This document shows, piece by piece, positions 1 to 6,392 of a stretch of 28,602 nucleotides of DNA; position 1 is the stretch's first letter; every line of letters begins with the position of its first letter. The DNA comes from an uncultured Lachnobacterium sp. Lineage in GTDB: Bacteria; Bacillota; Clostridia; Lachnospirales; Lachnospiraceae. The translations under genes were made by a program, and so were the position numbers. The stretch covers positions 1-28,602 of the forward strand of contig CAMFPD010000008.1 in NCBI GenBank assembly GCA_945971355.1, in the 5' to 3' direction. The notes below the pieces were generated by a model. The model was not told where the DNA came from, did no database searches, and was given only the letters and a program-made list of their open reading frames with translations.

Positions 1-184
1 CATCCAGCCACTGATTCGCCAGTGACAGACTCATTCGATCAAGCATGAGAGCATAAAGAGTCTTAGCATCATTGCTAAGCCCTCTAAAGCACTCTTTTTC
101 ATATAAAGCACGAGGAAGTCGGAAGAATGCATTCTGGCTTGCCTGTGCACTTGTGTAATAGCTGTATGTTATTTTCTCACTCAA
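1..184 (-). CDS. RepA_N-type replication initiator, N-terminal part (cut by window edge)
   Basis: The leftward reading frame runs off the window at position 1. From a TTG at 184-182 it begins LSEKITYSYYTSAQ and continues through NAFFRLPRALYEKE and SNDAKTLYALMLDRMSLS. This is the characteristic opening of the replication initiator protein A (RepA N-terminal, winged-helix) family of Gram-positive plasmids and integrative conjugative elements. I prefer the TTG start because a GGGAGG lies about 7 bases before it. An ATG at 202-200 in the same frame overlaps the stop of the upstream gene (ATGA) but would sit on top of that ribosome site. It follows another RepA_N-like gene in the same direction, so it belongs to the mobile element lying left of the 905 att site. 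Only about 60 residues are visible. Confidence 0.75.
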   Translation of the reverse strand, partial: MSEKITYSYYTSAQASQNAFFRLPRALYEKECFRGLSNDAKTLYALMLDRMSLSLANQWLD

Positions 185-198
185 ACCGCTTCCTCCCT

Positions 199-546
199 TC
201 ATACAAATCTCTTGAGATATAGCTTCATATTCTCATCTTTTTCTGCCTTATCTGCTATCTGAGCTAATCCAAACTTCTCTAATTCATCCGTTGCCGTAAC
301 CACATCTGATTTACTCCAATTGAGTTCCGCGCCAATCTCAGCTGGATTTATCATTATAAATACATGATCCTTCTCATCAATCCATCCCATCTCCACAGAT
401 TTCTGCTGTTTCTCCATGAACACCGCATACATAATCTTTGCTGACGCTGTCATTGTCTTAAATGGCTCCTCTTTCATGAATGCCTTCGGGATATAGAGAT
501 AATCATATTGTTCTGCCTGCTTTCCATAAATATAATTGAACTTCAT
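199..546 (-). CDS. RepA_N-like small replication-associated protein
   Basis: A 115-residue protein preceded by a GGGAGG ribosome site. Its layout (YDYLYIPKAF, then EEPFKTMTASAKIMYAVFME, a variable loop, then PAEIGAELNWSKSDVVTATDEL and FGLAQ) resembles the winged-helix DNA-binding domain of RepA_N replication initiators, but it lacks the C-terminal part of a full RepA. It overlaps the next gene's possible ATG by four bases and sits just downstream of the DUF6462-like gene, so the three form one leftward operon. It may be a short RepA paralogue or a regulator derived from one. Assignment to the family is from motif memory; the function is inferred. Confidence 0.6.
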   Translation of the reverse strand: MKFNYIYGKQAEQYDYLYIPKAFMKEEPFKTMTASAKIMYAVFMEKQQKSVEMGWIDEKDHVFIMINPAEIGAELNWSKSDVVTATDELEKFGLAQIADKAEKDENMKLYLKRFV

Positions 547-549
547 ACT

Positions 550-768
550 CTACTCCTCCCTAAACGCTTCCAGATATTCATCAATCATCTTGGTATCGAT
601 TAATACAATTCTTCTCACATGGATAATGGCATGTGCCTCAGCTGCCATCATGCGGAAGGTATTCGGACTAACAGAGTAGCGCCTAGCACCCTCACTGATG
701 CGAACATATCGCTTCTCACCTATCATTTCCGGCTTAATGTTTTCAGGTAACTTTTCGTTTTTTGACAT
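550..768 (-). CDS. DUF6462/excisionase-like helix-turn-helix protein
   Basis: A 72-residue protein starting at ATG 768 (MSKNEKLPEN). The same frame extends to a TTG at 819, but the ATG has a purine-rich AAGGAAAGG upstream. The core, KRYVRISEGARRYSVSPNTF then HVRRIVLIDTKMIDEYL, is a MerR/excisionase-like winged helix-turn-helix: a sequence-reading helix followed by a basic wing and a C-terminal anchor helix. This family (DUF6462 as I recall it) is common next to RepA_N genes in Lachnospiraceae integrative elements. It lies right at the end of the left-hand element, 140 bp from the att repeat, where an excision-directing protein would be expected. Whether it is an excisionase or a transcription factor cannot be told here. 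Confidence 0.6.
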   Translation of the reverse strand: MSKNEKLPENIKPEMIGEKRYVRISEGARRYSVSPNTFRMMAAEAHAIIHVRRIVLIDTKMIDEYLEAFREE

Positions 769-904
769 AAAAAAACCATCCTTTCCTTCGTTTGAAGTAC
801 TTAGATGGTTTAAGTCCAAAATGCCCTATTTAAGCCATTTGTGAATCGTCGTATTTTTGAATCATTTCCGTGTGATTTGGACTGATTCGGACTGATTTTT
901 AGTC
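769..904. repeat. Terminal non-coding DNA of the left element, with a 9-bp tandem repeat
   Basis: No credible gene. GGACTGATT occurs at 879-887 and again at 889-897, a 10-bp period, immediately outside the att repeat at 905. Short directly repeated sites phased at about one helical turn beside an att core are typical arm-type binding sites of tyrosine integrases or excisionases. The motif differs from the GTTGGTGCA repeats on the other side of the core, as expected if two different integrases use the same lysS site. Confidence 0.45.
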
Positions 905-932
905 TATTTATCGAGTGACTTCATCGTCGGGA
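905..932. repeat. Attachment site copy, att-left (lysS 3' end duplicate)
   Basis: These 28 bases match 14271-14298 at 25 positions; the longest identical runs are TATTTATC, TGACTTCAT and GTCGGGA. On the minus strand it reads as the end of lysS: codons for PTMKSLDK followed by stop TAG (906-904). The three differences from the lysS copy (ACG/ACA, CTC/TTA, and none in the remaining codons) are all synonymous. It therefore looks like a displaced lysS tail and not a chance repeat. It marks the junction between the 13.4-kb element and a second element to its left. Confidence 0.85.
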
Positions 933-1036
933 TACCCTAACGCACTCTTAATTATCCCTTCATATCTCTACACATCCCTTTATATCGTACACCCAAAAAT
1001 GGTGTATTTTCCACAACTCTATGTAACCATTCGCAA

Positions 1037-1068
1037 GTTGGTGCATAGTTGGTGCAGTAGGTGGTGTA
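1037..1068. repeat. Arm-type repeats beside att-left (GTTGGTGCA, 11-12 bp period)
   Basis: GTTGGTGCA occurs at 1037-1045 and 1048-1056, and a variant GGTGGTGTA at 1060-1068, giving starts 11 and 12 bp apart. The same array occurs beside the other att copy (14207 onward). Lying between the att core and the integrase stop codon, these are probable binding sites for the integrase N-terminal arm-binding domain. Nothing coding is seen between 933 and 1111. Confidence 0.6.
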
Positions 1069-1111
1069 GTACTTCATAATCCAGCCATTTGCGACATCTA
1101 ATAATTTAAAA

Positions 1112-2338
1112 CTATGAAATCCGAATCTTTCCATCCAGATTTTCAAATGCTTCCTGCAGCTTATCCTTTGTTGCTTCTGCATACACATCCATAGTTGTCT
1201 GAATATCCTTATGTCCCAAAATTGTCTGAATGACTTTTAGATTCGTTTCATTTTCACAAAATCTAGTTGCAAATGTATGTCGCAGATTGTGACAAGAAAA
1301 ATTAGGAAGGTACACTCCCTCTCTATCCTCTTTCAGTGCTCTCTCTGCTTCCTCTTTGTTATACGCAAGAACTATACGCTTGATGGTGCGGTTAATTGTC
1401 TGTGGATTATGCACATTTCCGAATCTGTTAAGAAATACAAAGTCTGACTGTCCATCAATATCGACACTACACTCAATCCCAACTTCTTCCTGATATGCCT
1501 TTTCATCCAATAATGCCTTTTTTACTTCTTTAAGCATTGGAATGTATCTGATTCCTGCTTCTGTTTTCGGCAACGACAGATAATGGTATGTCTTTTTATT
1601 ATCTCTATCATAAGAAACCATCCCCTGACAGATTTTTATAAGATTGTTTTCCATATCTACATTGCTCCATGTAAGACCAACAACCTCCGACACTCTGCAA
1701 CCAGTTCCAAGAAAAAATGTAAACAATGGCAACCAATGGTGATACTCTGGTGTTTCCCTAATGTAACTGATAAAAGCATCCTGCTCTGGAATTGTCAACG
1801 CATGCCTTTTCGGTTTTGCGTAATTTCTTGCTGATTTACATTCATTTAAAACACCTTCAACAAGATTTCTTCTTATATAATCATCGTCAACAGCCACCTG
1901 AAATACCTGATGTAGTACAGTGTTAATAGCTTCTATTGTATTGATTACCAGTCCCCTGTTGTCAATCAGACGGTTATAAAATCTGACTACATCTGACTTA
2001 CGAAGATTTTGTATTTTAAATTCTCCTAAGTCATCCTTTACATACTGTTCATACATGTACTTGTAATTTCCAAAGGTAGACTTTTTCAATCCCTTCTTAT
2101 TACTTTTCCAAAGCTCGTATACATCATTGACTGATACATTCTTATCCTCTACCCTTATTCCATCCGACATATCCTTTTGCAGCTTGCTTTCCTTTTCCCG
2201 CAAACCTAATAAGGTGGATGAATACAGGTATTGTCTTTTTCCATCTCTGGTTGTCCAGCGGTACATATACATACCGTCTTTTCTCTGACTTTCGCCATCT
2301 TTTAATACGCGTCCTGCGTTATCTTTTCTTCTCTGCAT
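1112..2338 (-). CDS. int: Tyrosine recombinase (Tn916-type integrase)
   Basis: Catalyses integration and excision of the element by strand exchange at the lysS-tail att sites. A 408-residue protein with three parts: a basic N-terminal arm-binding domain (about 1-65, with the AP2-like YMYRWTTRDGKRQYLYSSTL), a SAM-like core-binding domain (about 70-165), and the catalytic domain. The full catalytic set is visible: R215 in TGCRVSEVVGL, K258 in LPKTEAG, H350 and R353 in HNLRHTFATRF, H376 in LGHKDIQTT and the nucleophile Y386. Start ATG 2338 follows AAAGGAG by 8 bases. It lies downstream of xis on the same strand, separated by a hairpin, with its stop about 180 bp from the att repeat. Length and all motifs are normal for the family, so it is probably active. 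Confidence 0.95.
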   Translation of the reverse strand: MQRRKDNAGRVLKDGESQRKDGMYMYRWTTRDGKRQYLYSSTLLGLREKESKLQKDMSDGIRVEDKNVSVNDVYELWKSNKKGLKKSTFGNYKYMYEQYVKDDLGEFKIQNLRKSDVVRFYNRLIDNRGLVINTIEAINTVLHQVFQVAVDDDYIRRNLVEGVLNECKSARNYAKPKRHALTIPEQDAFISYIRETPEYHHWLPLFTFFLGTGCRVSEVVGLTWSNVDMENNLIKICQGMVSYDRDNKKTYHYLSLPKTEAGIRYIPMLKEVKKALLDEKAYQEEVGIECSVDIDGQSDFVFLNRFGNVHNPQTINRTIKRIVLAYNKEEAERALKEDREGVYLPNFSCHNLRHTFATRFCENETNLKVIQTILGHKDIQTTMDVYAEATKDKLQEAFENLDGKIRIS

Positions 2339-2366
2339 AATATATGCTCCTTTCTTCCATATACGC

Positions 2367-2414
2367 AGAAAAGAATCCTTATTAATAGTATACCACTAAT
2401 AATGATTCTTTTCT
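2367..2414. terminator. Hairpin between xis and int
   Basis: AGAAAAGAATC (2367-2377) pairs perfectly with GATTCTTTTCT (2404-2414), extended inward by TTATTA/TAATAA. A run of six T follows on the plus strand (2416-2421). In the leftward xis-int transcript it would form a strong stem just before the int ribosome site, so it may lower int expression relative to xis. It could equally block rightward transcription from the element end. Confidence 0.5.
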
Positions 2415-2438
2415 ATTTTTTGGGTCATTTTTGCATTT

Positions 2439-2642
2439 TTAAATTGAATATGTCTTGTCAATGTATGCATCAAACTGTCTGCGTTTTATCAGCCTTTTTG
2501 TTCCTACAAATAAAACAAAATTACAATTTCTCTCCATAGATAAATCTCTTATTTTATTTATTCCAATTCCAGAGTATGCCGCTGCTTCCTCCAATGTTAA
2601 ATTTGATTTTTCCCAAATCGGGACGGTTTTACTATTTGCCAT
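2439..2642 (-). CDS. xis: Tn916-type excisionase
   Basis: A 67-residue protein, MANSKTVPIWEKSNLTLEEA..., followed by AAAYSGIGINKIRDLS, a variable wing and GTKRLIKRRQFDAYIDK. This is the winged-helix pattern of the Tn916 Xis family, which binds near the att ends and favours excision over integration. The closing Arg-Arg/Phe/Tyr-Ile segment is the usual anchor helix. It sits upstream of int in the same direction, the standard order in this family. A hairpin with 14-bp arms lies 40 bp upstream of its start and may regulate it. Confidence 0.88.
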   Translation of the reverse strand: MANSKTVPIWEKSNLTLEEAAAYSGIGINKIRDLSMERNCNFVLFVGTKRLIKRRQFDAYIDKTYSI

Positions 2643-2681
2643 AGCAGTTACCTCTCTTTCTTATAAATTTTATTGAGGTAT

Positions 2682-2741
2682 CTTGCTGCCTTTGTCGGCT
2701 GACAGATGTAACAGAATCTATCAACTCACAAAGGCAGCAAG
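2682..2741. promoter_or_regulatory. 14-bp inverted repeat upstream of xis
   Basis: CTTGCTGCCTTTGT (2682-2695) and ACAAAGGCAGCAAG (2728-2741) are perfect reverse complements with a 32-base loop. It lies in the leader of the leftward xis-int unit. No T-tract follows on the minus strand, so it is not a plain terminator. A protein-binding site or a leader structure affecting xis are the likeliest roles. The rest of 2643-2904 shows no gene. Confidence 0.5.
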
Positions 2742-2904
2742 GAATCCTGAAAAAATTGATGTCATTTTCTTTTAACCTTTCCCACTTGCATGTTGCCATA
2801 CAAATGTCATATATTTTTCATTCCGAACACCCAAAAATGAAATTGTTAATTTTTCTCCTCTCAAGTGGCGTAATGAGAATTAACTCATCCTGCCACCCTT
2901 TTGC

Positions 2905-3210
2905 TTACTCAGCTACATTTCCAAACAACTGTATATACTCGTCTGCTTCCAGATATTTCTCTGCCCAGGCTCTTGCTTCTTCCTCCGTGTAAGGAATGAT
3001 TTCCGTTGACCCTACAGAACCGTTTGCCACGAACTTTCTATACTTGCTTAAAGCACCACCAGTTCCACATAAGAAATATTCTCCTGTCTTTTTCTGATAC
3101 AGCTCTTCGCATAAGTAGTTGAAGTCTCCTGCGCCACATCCGTTCCAATAGCTGCCTAAACTTTTTGCAGTATCTGTATCATACAGTCTGCCACTAATAA
3201 TCTTCTTCAT
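2905..3210 (-). CDS. Small accessory protein of mobile elements, unknown function
   Basis: 101 residues from ATG 3210, which follows GAGG by 8 bases; an upstream ATG at 3237 lacks such a site. Visible pattern: MKKIISGRLYDTDTAK, then YWNGCGAGDFNYLCEELYQK, TGEYFLCGTGGALSKY and EEEARAWAEKY. I recognise this as a family of about 100 residues seen often in phages, plasmids and integrative elements of Firmicutes, but I know no function for it. Compact and glycine/aromatic-rich, no signal peptide or membrane segment. It faces away from the 321-residue gene, and the two share an upstream region with paired operator-like repeats. Confidence 0.7.
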   Translation of the reverse strand: MKKIISGRLYDTDTAKSLGSYWNGCGAGDFNYLCEELYQKKTGEYFLCGTGGALSKYRKFVANGSVGSTEIIPYTEEEARAWAEKYLEADEYIQLFGNVAE

Positions 3211-3240
3211 TATTATTACCTCGCTTTCTTTTTCCATTTT

Positions 3241-3330
3241 TCCATTTTAATTTATTGTTTGGAACATTGTAATAATACACCCATTTTCTATTTTTGTCAA
3301 TCACTTTTCCATTTTAATGTTTAATTTGGA
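3241..3330. promoter_or_regulatory. Pair of 23-bp operator-like repeats in a divergent intergenic region
   Basis: Two 23-base sites, 3241-3263 and 3308-3330, agree at 19 positions. Each starts TCCATTTTAAT and ends TTTGGA, so each has palindromic ends (TCCA...TGGA). They are 67 bp apart, close to a whole number of helical turns, and lie between the divergent 101- and 321-residue genes. A partial TCCATTTT also lies at 3233-3240. This arrangement fits a dimeric repressor binding two operators; the repressor is not identified. Confidence 0.5.
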
Positions 3331-3391
3331 CTTTTTGTTGTGTTTCTTCCTATTATATGCTATACTCCCTATGTAAAGGAGGTTTACCACA

Positions 3392-4357
3392 ATGTCAGAT
3401 AATACCGATTATTTACCTATATATGGGATTACCAGTGCCGATTATCTTGATTACCCAGATACATCATTTATAGACATGATTACTGATGTCACCGATAAAT
3501 TTAACCAGCAGTTAAGACAATGGAGCAGAAAAAATTCAAGACCAGACCCCCTTACTCCTACGCTTCCTTCCGATTACCAGTTATCAGCCAACAGGTTGCT
3601 TATTTTATGGAAGAATATTCCCATAAGGGATGATTTGAGCTCCTATAATGAATATCTGCTCTATACCTTCTGCAAAAACAATCTGGCTGACCCAAACAAC
3701 ATCCTGTATATAGATAATGTTGAAGCAATTACCATGGGAAGTTTTGACACGCTCTTTAGACGGTTATATATGATTCATAGCTTTAACAACACAATGCCGT
3801 ACTTTATGCAGGAAAACACCATATACAAATATTCACTCGATGAACTTAGGGAAGAGTGGTCTGATGCAGAGCTCCTTGATTTACCGATTGCAAACAAAGC
3901 TTTTTTTGACCATTTTATGACCACCATCAACAATTTTATGAAACTGACTGATTCACTTCCAGACCTGAATGTTAAATGCAGTAACTTTATTAAGTATTAC
4001 TTTGCATGGCAGTCTGGGGACATGGTTATACGGGAAATCTGCGACAAACTTAGAAACGCTAAACAACCAGACAAACCCCTTTCCAAATCCGTCTTTTATG
4101 GAATGGTTGAATCCTTTGAGAAATCACCTGTATATGCTGAATTTCTCAAATGCTACCCAGACATATGGAATGAACCTAAAAAGGGTCCTGTTTCTGGAAT
4201 GAAAGTATTTGTAGAACAATATGAATCATCAGCCACGGACAGCCAGAAACTTAAGATGTGTCGTGACTATAACCTAGTTTCTTTAATTGATTTAAACCGT
4301 ACTTATATTGCCTGTAAAAAGAAATCCGAATCTACAAGACGCCATAAGAATTTATAA
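3392..4357 (+). CDS. Unknown 321-residue protein
   Basis: Start ATG 3392 follows AAAGGAGG by 9 bases. The frame is uninterrupted and ends just before a terminator, so it is surely a gene. The protein is soluble-looking: no signal peptide or membrane segment, rich in Asp, Tyr and Leu, with a basic C-terminal tail (CKKKSESTRRHKNL). The N-terminal third has repeated Asp-Tyr patterns (NTDYLPIYG, SADYLDYPDTS). I recognise no motif. It is one of few rightward genes in the left half of the element and lies beside two operator-like repeats, so it may be separately regulated. It could be a DNA-binding, defence or cargo protein; the sequence does not decide. Confidence 0.75.
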   Translation: MSDNTDYLPIYGITSADYLDYPDTSFIDMITDVTDKFNQQLRQWSRKNSRPDPLTPTLPSDYQLSANRLLILWKNIPIRDDLSSYNEYLLYTFCKNNLADPNNILYIDNVEAITMGSFDTLFRRLYMIHSFNNTMPYFMQENTIYKYSLDELREEWSDAELLDLPIANKAFFDHFMTTINNFMKLTDSLPDLNVKCSNFIKYYFAWQSGDMVIREICDKLRNAKQPDKPLSKSVFYGMVESFEKSPVYAEFLKCYPDIWNEPKKGPVSGMKVFVEQYESSATDSQKLKMCRDYNLVSLIDLNRTYIACKKKSESTRRHKNL

Positions 4358-4368
4358 TTTCTTCCCAC

Positions 4369-4481
4369 AAAAAAATCCCTGAAATTTCTTTCAGGGATTT
4401 TGATTATGAAAAAATTCATACACATACTTATGCCAGCAGTTAAAACTGGACAAACCACTTTTTGTACGTAAGCTTTTGTAC
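4369..4481 (-). ncRNA. Small RNA gene of about 110 nt, leftward
   Basis: A sigma-A-like promoter on the minus strand (4488-4516) predicts a start near 4481. A strong hairpin with a seven-T run on that strand (4368-4401) predicts the end near 4369. Between them is no ribosome site or convincing reading frame. The RNA contains CCAG/CTGG pairing around TTTTAACTG plus the terminator stem. It lies between the 321-residue gene (convergent) and the second recombinase gene (same direction, upstream). Its promoter is duplicated in front of that recombinase. The function is unknown; a base-pairing regulator is the simplest guess. Confidence 0.55.
4372..4401. terminator. Bidirectional rho-independent terminator
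   Basis: AAAATCCCTGAAA (4372-4384) pairs with TTTCAGGGATTTT (4389-4401) around a 4-base loop. On the minus strand it ends in seven T and would close the small RNA. On the plus strand it closes the 321-residue gene with a shorter T-run. Confidence 0.85.
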
Positions 4482-4487
4482 TCTTAT

Positions 4488-4516
4488 ATTATACCGCGTA
4501 AAAACCTTGTACTCAA
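4488..4516 (-). promoter_or_regulatory. Sigma-A-like promoter of the small RNA
   Basis: Minus strand: -35 TTGAGT (4516-4511), 17-base spacer, -10 TATAAT (4493-4488), preceded by TGGTCCA. The same layout with the same preceding TGGTCCA recurs at 5836-5864. Confidence 0.65.
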
Positions 4517-4555
4517 TGGACCAAACTATAAAATTTTTAAAATTAACCAAAAAAT

Positions 4556-5479
4556 TTATTCTTTAAATAAGTAGGAAACAACTACGTTATTCCTGTGATG
4601 TTGCAGATTTTCGGACACCGCTTCAAGGATGCCTTTGTCATAGCATATGCCTGTAAGCTCCCCCCTGCACCTATAAATTCGACCATCGGCATATCCATGG
4701 CTCTCAAAATACTGATACAGGTCTTTTGCATAATCTGCCCTTAAGTCGTGAACTGGAAGGCCTTGGGGAATCTCCCTTTTTTCAAACAAACGCTTTTCTT
4801 CTCCTGTCTCTGTCTCTTCTTTGAATGTTAAATATACTTTGACCCACCCTGTATACTTTGGATTTACAAGGCACCATTTTTCATACCCGTTTTTTCCTCT
4901 TTTATAAACTTCCATAAGTCCAGTCTTATTTCCATTCACATCCGTCTGCTCCCTGAAATCCTCTTTTCTAAGCCTTAGAAGTTCATTTCTTCTTGCACCT
5001 GTTGCAACTGCCATTTTTATGATGTCCTGATAGCGTTCATCATTCCTTAAAATATTCGATTCTGCATCCCTGCATCTTATAACATCCGCTCGCCTCCTCT
5101 CTGGCAGTGTGACATCAAACTCTTTTACATCGCAATGGTAACAGCTTCTTATGGCATACAGGTACATATGCTGTGTCCATGCGGACAATCCTCTTGTCTT
5201 TAAGCTTTCCATATATTCAGGAACATATTTTTTTGCCTGCTCCATGTTTTTTACCTCTGTATGATTTTTTGTGACATAGCCTGCGAATGTTTTTACCGCT
5301 TTTGCATAATCCTTATAGGTTTTATAGCTGTAGATACCTTTAATCTGCTCATATTTTTCATGGTTTTCTGCCGCTTTCTTTCGTTCCGCTGCTTTTGCCT
5401 GGGATTTACTTTCGGAAAATTTTGTTTCCTTTTGCAGTTCCTTTAAGAACTGATGTGTCAAATTCGATTTTCTTGACAT
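4556..5479 (-). CDS. Second tyrosine recombinase
   Basis: 307 residues, ATG 5479 after GGAGG. The N-terminal 45 residues are a charged, Lys/Ala/Glu-rich helix. A SAM-like core-binding domain follows (about 50-125), then a catalytic domain with all expected residues: R163 in ATGARRNELLRL, H244 and R247 in VHDLRADYAK, H294 in LQHHRNN and Y303 exactly nine residues later. It is unrelated in detail to the integrase at 1112 and far from both att sites. It may resolve dimers, invert a segment or act at another site. Its transcript probably starts near 5829, giving a 5' leader of about 350 bases. The ends of the catalytic domain are intact, so it is probably active. Confidence 0.85.
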   Translation of the reverse strand: MSRKSNLTHQFLKELQKETKFSESKSQAKAAERKKAAENHEKYEQIKGIYSYKTYKDYAKAVKTFAGYVTKNHTEVKNMEQAKKYVPEYMESLKTRGLSAWTQHMYLYAIRSCYHCDVKEFDVTLPERRRADVIRCRDAESNILRNDERYQDIIKMAVATGARRNELLRLRKEDFREQTDVNGNKTGLMEVYKRGKNGYEKWCLVNPKYTGWVKVYLTFKEETETGEEKRLFEKREIPQGLPVHDLRADYAKDLYQYFESHGYADGRIYRCRGELTGICYDKGILEAVSENLQHHRNNVVVSYLFKE

Positions 5480-5835
5480 AAAAAATACCTCCGATGTTAA
5501 TTACACCAGAGGTACATCAAAGTGAGAATTATGCAATTATATAATTTTAATTATGCACCACTGGTGCTAGAAGGTTCTATTCCAAAACAAATGTTAAAAT
5601 CTTAAAATGAACAGTTTTTATGGTGCTGTTAAACCAGAACAAATATATCTATTAACTTATCGGTCTTACATACTAAGAATGCCGTTATCTCATTTAAGGA
5701 CAACTTTTTAGGTGGAATGCTCACTTGGAATAGAATAGCAGTAAAGCTGCACTTTGTTGTCATATACTTTTTTTACTCTATACTGGTCCTTTGACCGTTT
5801 CCATGAAAATGGAAAACCTTACACTTTATACTTTA

Positions 5836-5864
5836 ATTATACGGACAAAATCCTTTAAAATCAA
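5836..5864 (-). promoter_or_regulatory. Probable promoter of the second recombinase gene
   Basis: Minus strand: -35 TTGATT (5864-5859), 17-base spacer, -10 TATAAT (5841-5836). It is part of an imperfect direct repeat of about 40 bp shared with the small-RNA promoter at 4488-4516, including an identical 11-base TCAATGGACCA on the plus strand (4513-4523 and 5861-5871). It implies a leader of about 350 bases before ATG 5479. Confidence 0.6.
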
Positions 5865-5973
5865 TGGACCAGAGAGGCTTTCCATAAAAAACTTTAAGTT
5901 ATTTTCCCAGCCAGCAATACGTATTATTTTTTATGCGTATTGCTTCTTTTTATACGCAATAGCCCCTGTTGGC

Positions 5974-6012
5974 GGTGGTTAGCTTCTTCCTATTTCGGAA
6001 AAGCTAACCACC
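5974..6012. terminator. Strong hairpin upstream of the toxin promoter
   Basis: GGTGGTTAGCTT (5974-5985) pairs perfectly with AAGCTAACCACC (6001-6012), extended inward by TTCC/GGAA. There is no clear T-run on either strand, so it may be a structural barrier or transcript end and not a classic terminator. It separates the recombinase promoter region from the toxin-antitoxin locus. Confidence 0.45.
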
Positions 6013-6052
6013 TTATTCTAAGTAAAATTTCAGGGATGTTGTAAGATTAAAA

Positions 6053-6081
6053 TAGACACTGTTACGGATTCATGCTAAAAT
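6053..6081 (+). promoter_or_regulatory. Promoter of the type I toxin mRNA
   Basis: -35 TAGACA (6053-6058), 17-base spacer, -10 TAAAAT (6076-6081) with TG two bases upstream (extended -10 like). The start would be near 6088, leaving a leader of about 75 bases before the toxin ATG. Confidence 0.65.
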
Positions 6082-6162
6082 GATTCCTGTATAACTACAT
6101 AGAAAAAAAGCGGATGCGTTTCCGATTATGATGCCCTCTAGTACATAAGGGGGTGATGCCCT

Positions 6163-6249
6163 ATGAACACAATGGAAGTTTTAACTTTATTGCTAGTAAT
6201 ATTTGCGGCTCTGTCATTTATCGACAATCATAATAATAAAAAGAAATAG
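6163..6249 (+). CDS. Type I toxin peptide (holin-like, 28 residues)
   Basis: The peptide starts MNTMEVLTLLLVIFAALSF and ends IDNHNNKKK: one hydrophobic membrane helix followed by a short basic tail. This matches the small holin-like toxin family of Firmicutes type I systems, whose M-x-T-x-E-x-L opening it shares. The product would insert in the cell membrane and depolarise it if over-made. The ribosome site GGGGG (6149-6153) can pair with CCCTC at 6134-6138, which would hold translation down. An antisense RNA promoter faces it at 6340-6368. The family is known from motif memory; toxicity is inferred. Confidence 0.8.
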   Translation: MNTMEVLTLLLVIFAALSFIDNHNNKKK

Positions 6250-6333
6250 CATCCCACCGTCCAAAGTAGATGCTATTCTTCATTGAATAAATTTCACTGA
6301 GGGCAATCGGATGACGCATCCGATAACCTTTCT
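6238..6333 (-). ncRNA. Antisense RNA antitoxin, about 95 nt
   Basis: Predicted from the minus-strand promoter at 6340-6368 and the hairpin AATAGCATC/GATGCTATT (6245-6253 with 6269-6277), followed on the minus strand by TCTTTTT. It is complementary to the last codons, the stop and the 3' untranslated part of the toxin mRNA, the overlap geometry of txpA/ratA-like systems. It also contains the hairpin ATCGGATG/CATCCGAT (6306-6313 with 6317-6324). No open frame of note. Confidence 0.7.
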
Positions 6334-6339
6334 AAGTAG

Positions 6340-6368
6340 ATTATACATTGAGAGACTTGATTTTTCAA
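6340..6368 (-). promoter_or_regulatory. Promoter of the antisense RNA
   Basis: Minus strand: -35 TTGAAA (6368-6363), 17-base spacer, perfect -10 TATAAT (6345-6340). It is closer to consensus than the toxin promoter, as expected if the antitoxin RNA is made in excess. Confidence 0.7.
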
Positions 6369-6381
6369 GTCTCTCTTTTTC
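6349..6381 (+). terminator. Terminator of the toxin mRNA
   Basis: GAGAGACTTGA pairs with TCAAGTCTCTC around a short T loop, followed by TTTTTC. The stem overlaps the antisense -35 box. On the minus strand it also stands at the end of the RadC/JAB operon. Confidence 0.8.
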
Positions 6382-6392
6382 ATTTCTATTTT

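Larger units (their letters stand above)
5480..6052. other. Leader and intergenic DNA with nested inverted repeats
   Basis: No convincing gene. From 5480 to about 5829 this is the predicted leader of the second recombinase. It contains a CACCAGTGGTG palindrome at about 5557-5567 and repeated AATTATGCA near 5527 and 5548. Between 5929 and 5962, CAATACG/CGTATTG and TGCGTA/TACGCA form AT-rich inverted repeats. A 63-codon frame at 5791-5982 has no ribosome site and looks accidental. Confidence 0.4.

Noticed and set aside
952..1188. 78-codon leftward frame beside att-left
   Set aside because: It overlaps the end of the integrase in another frame and spans the arm repeats; no ribosome site or family pattern.
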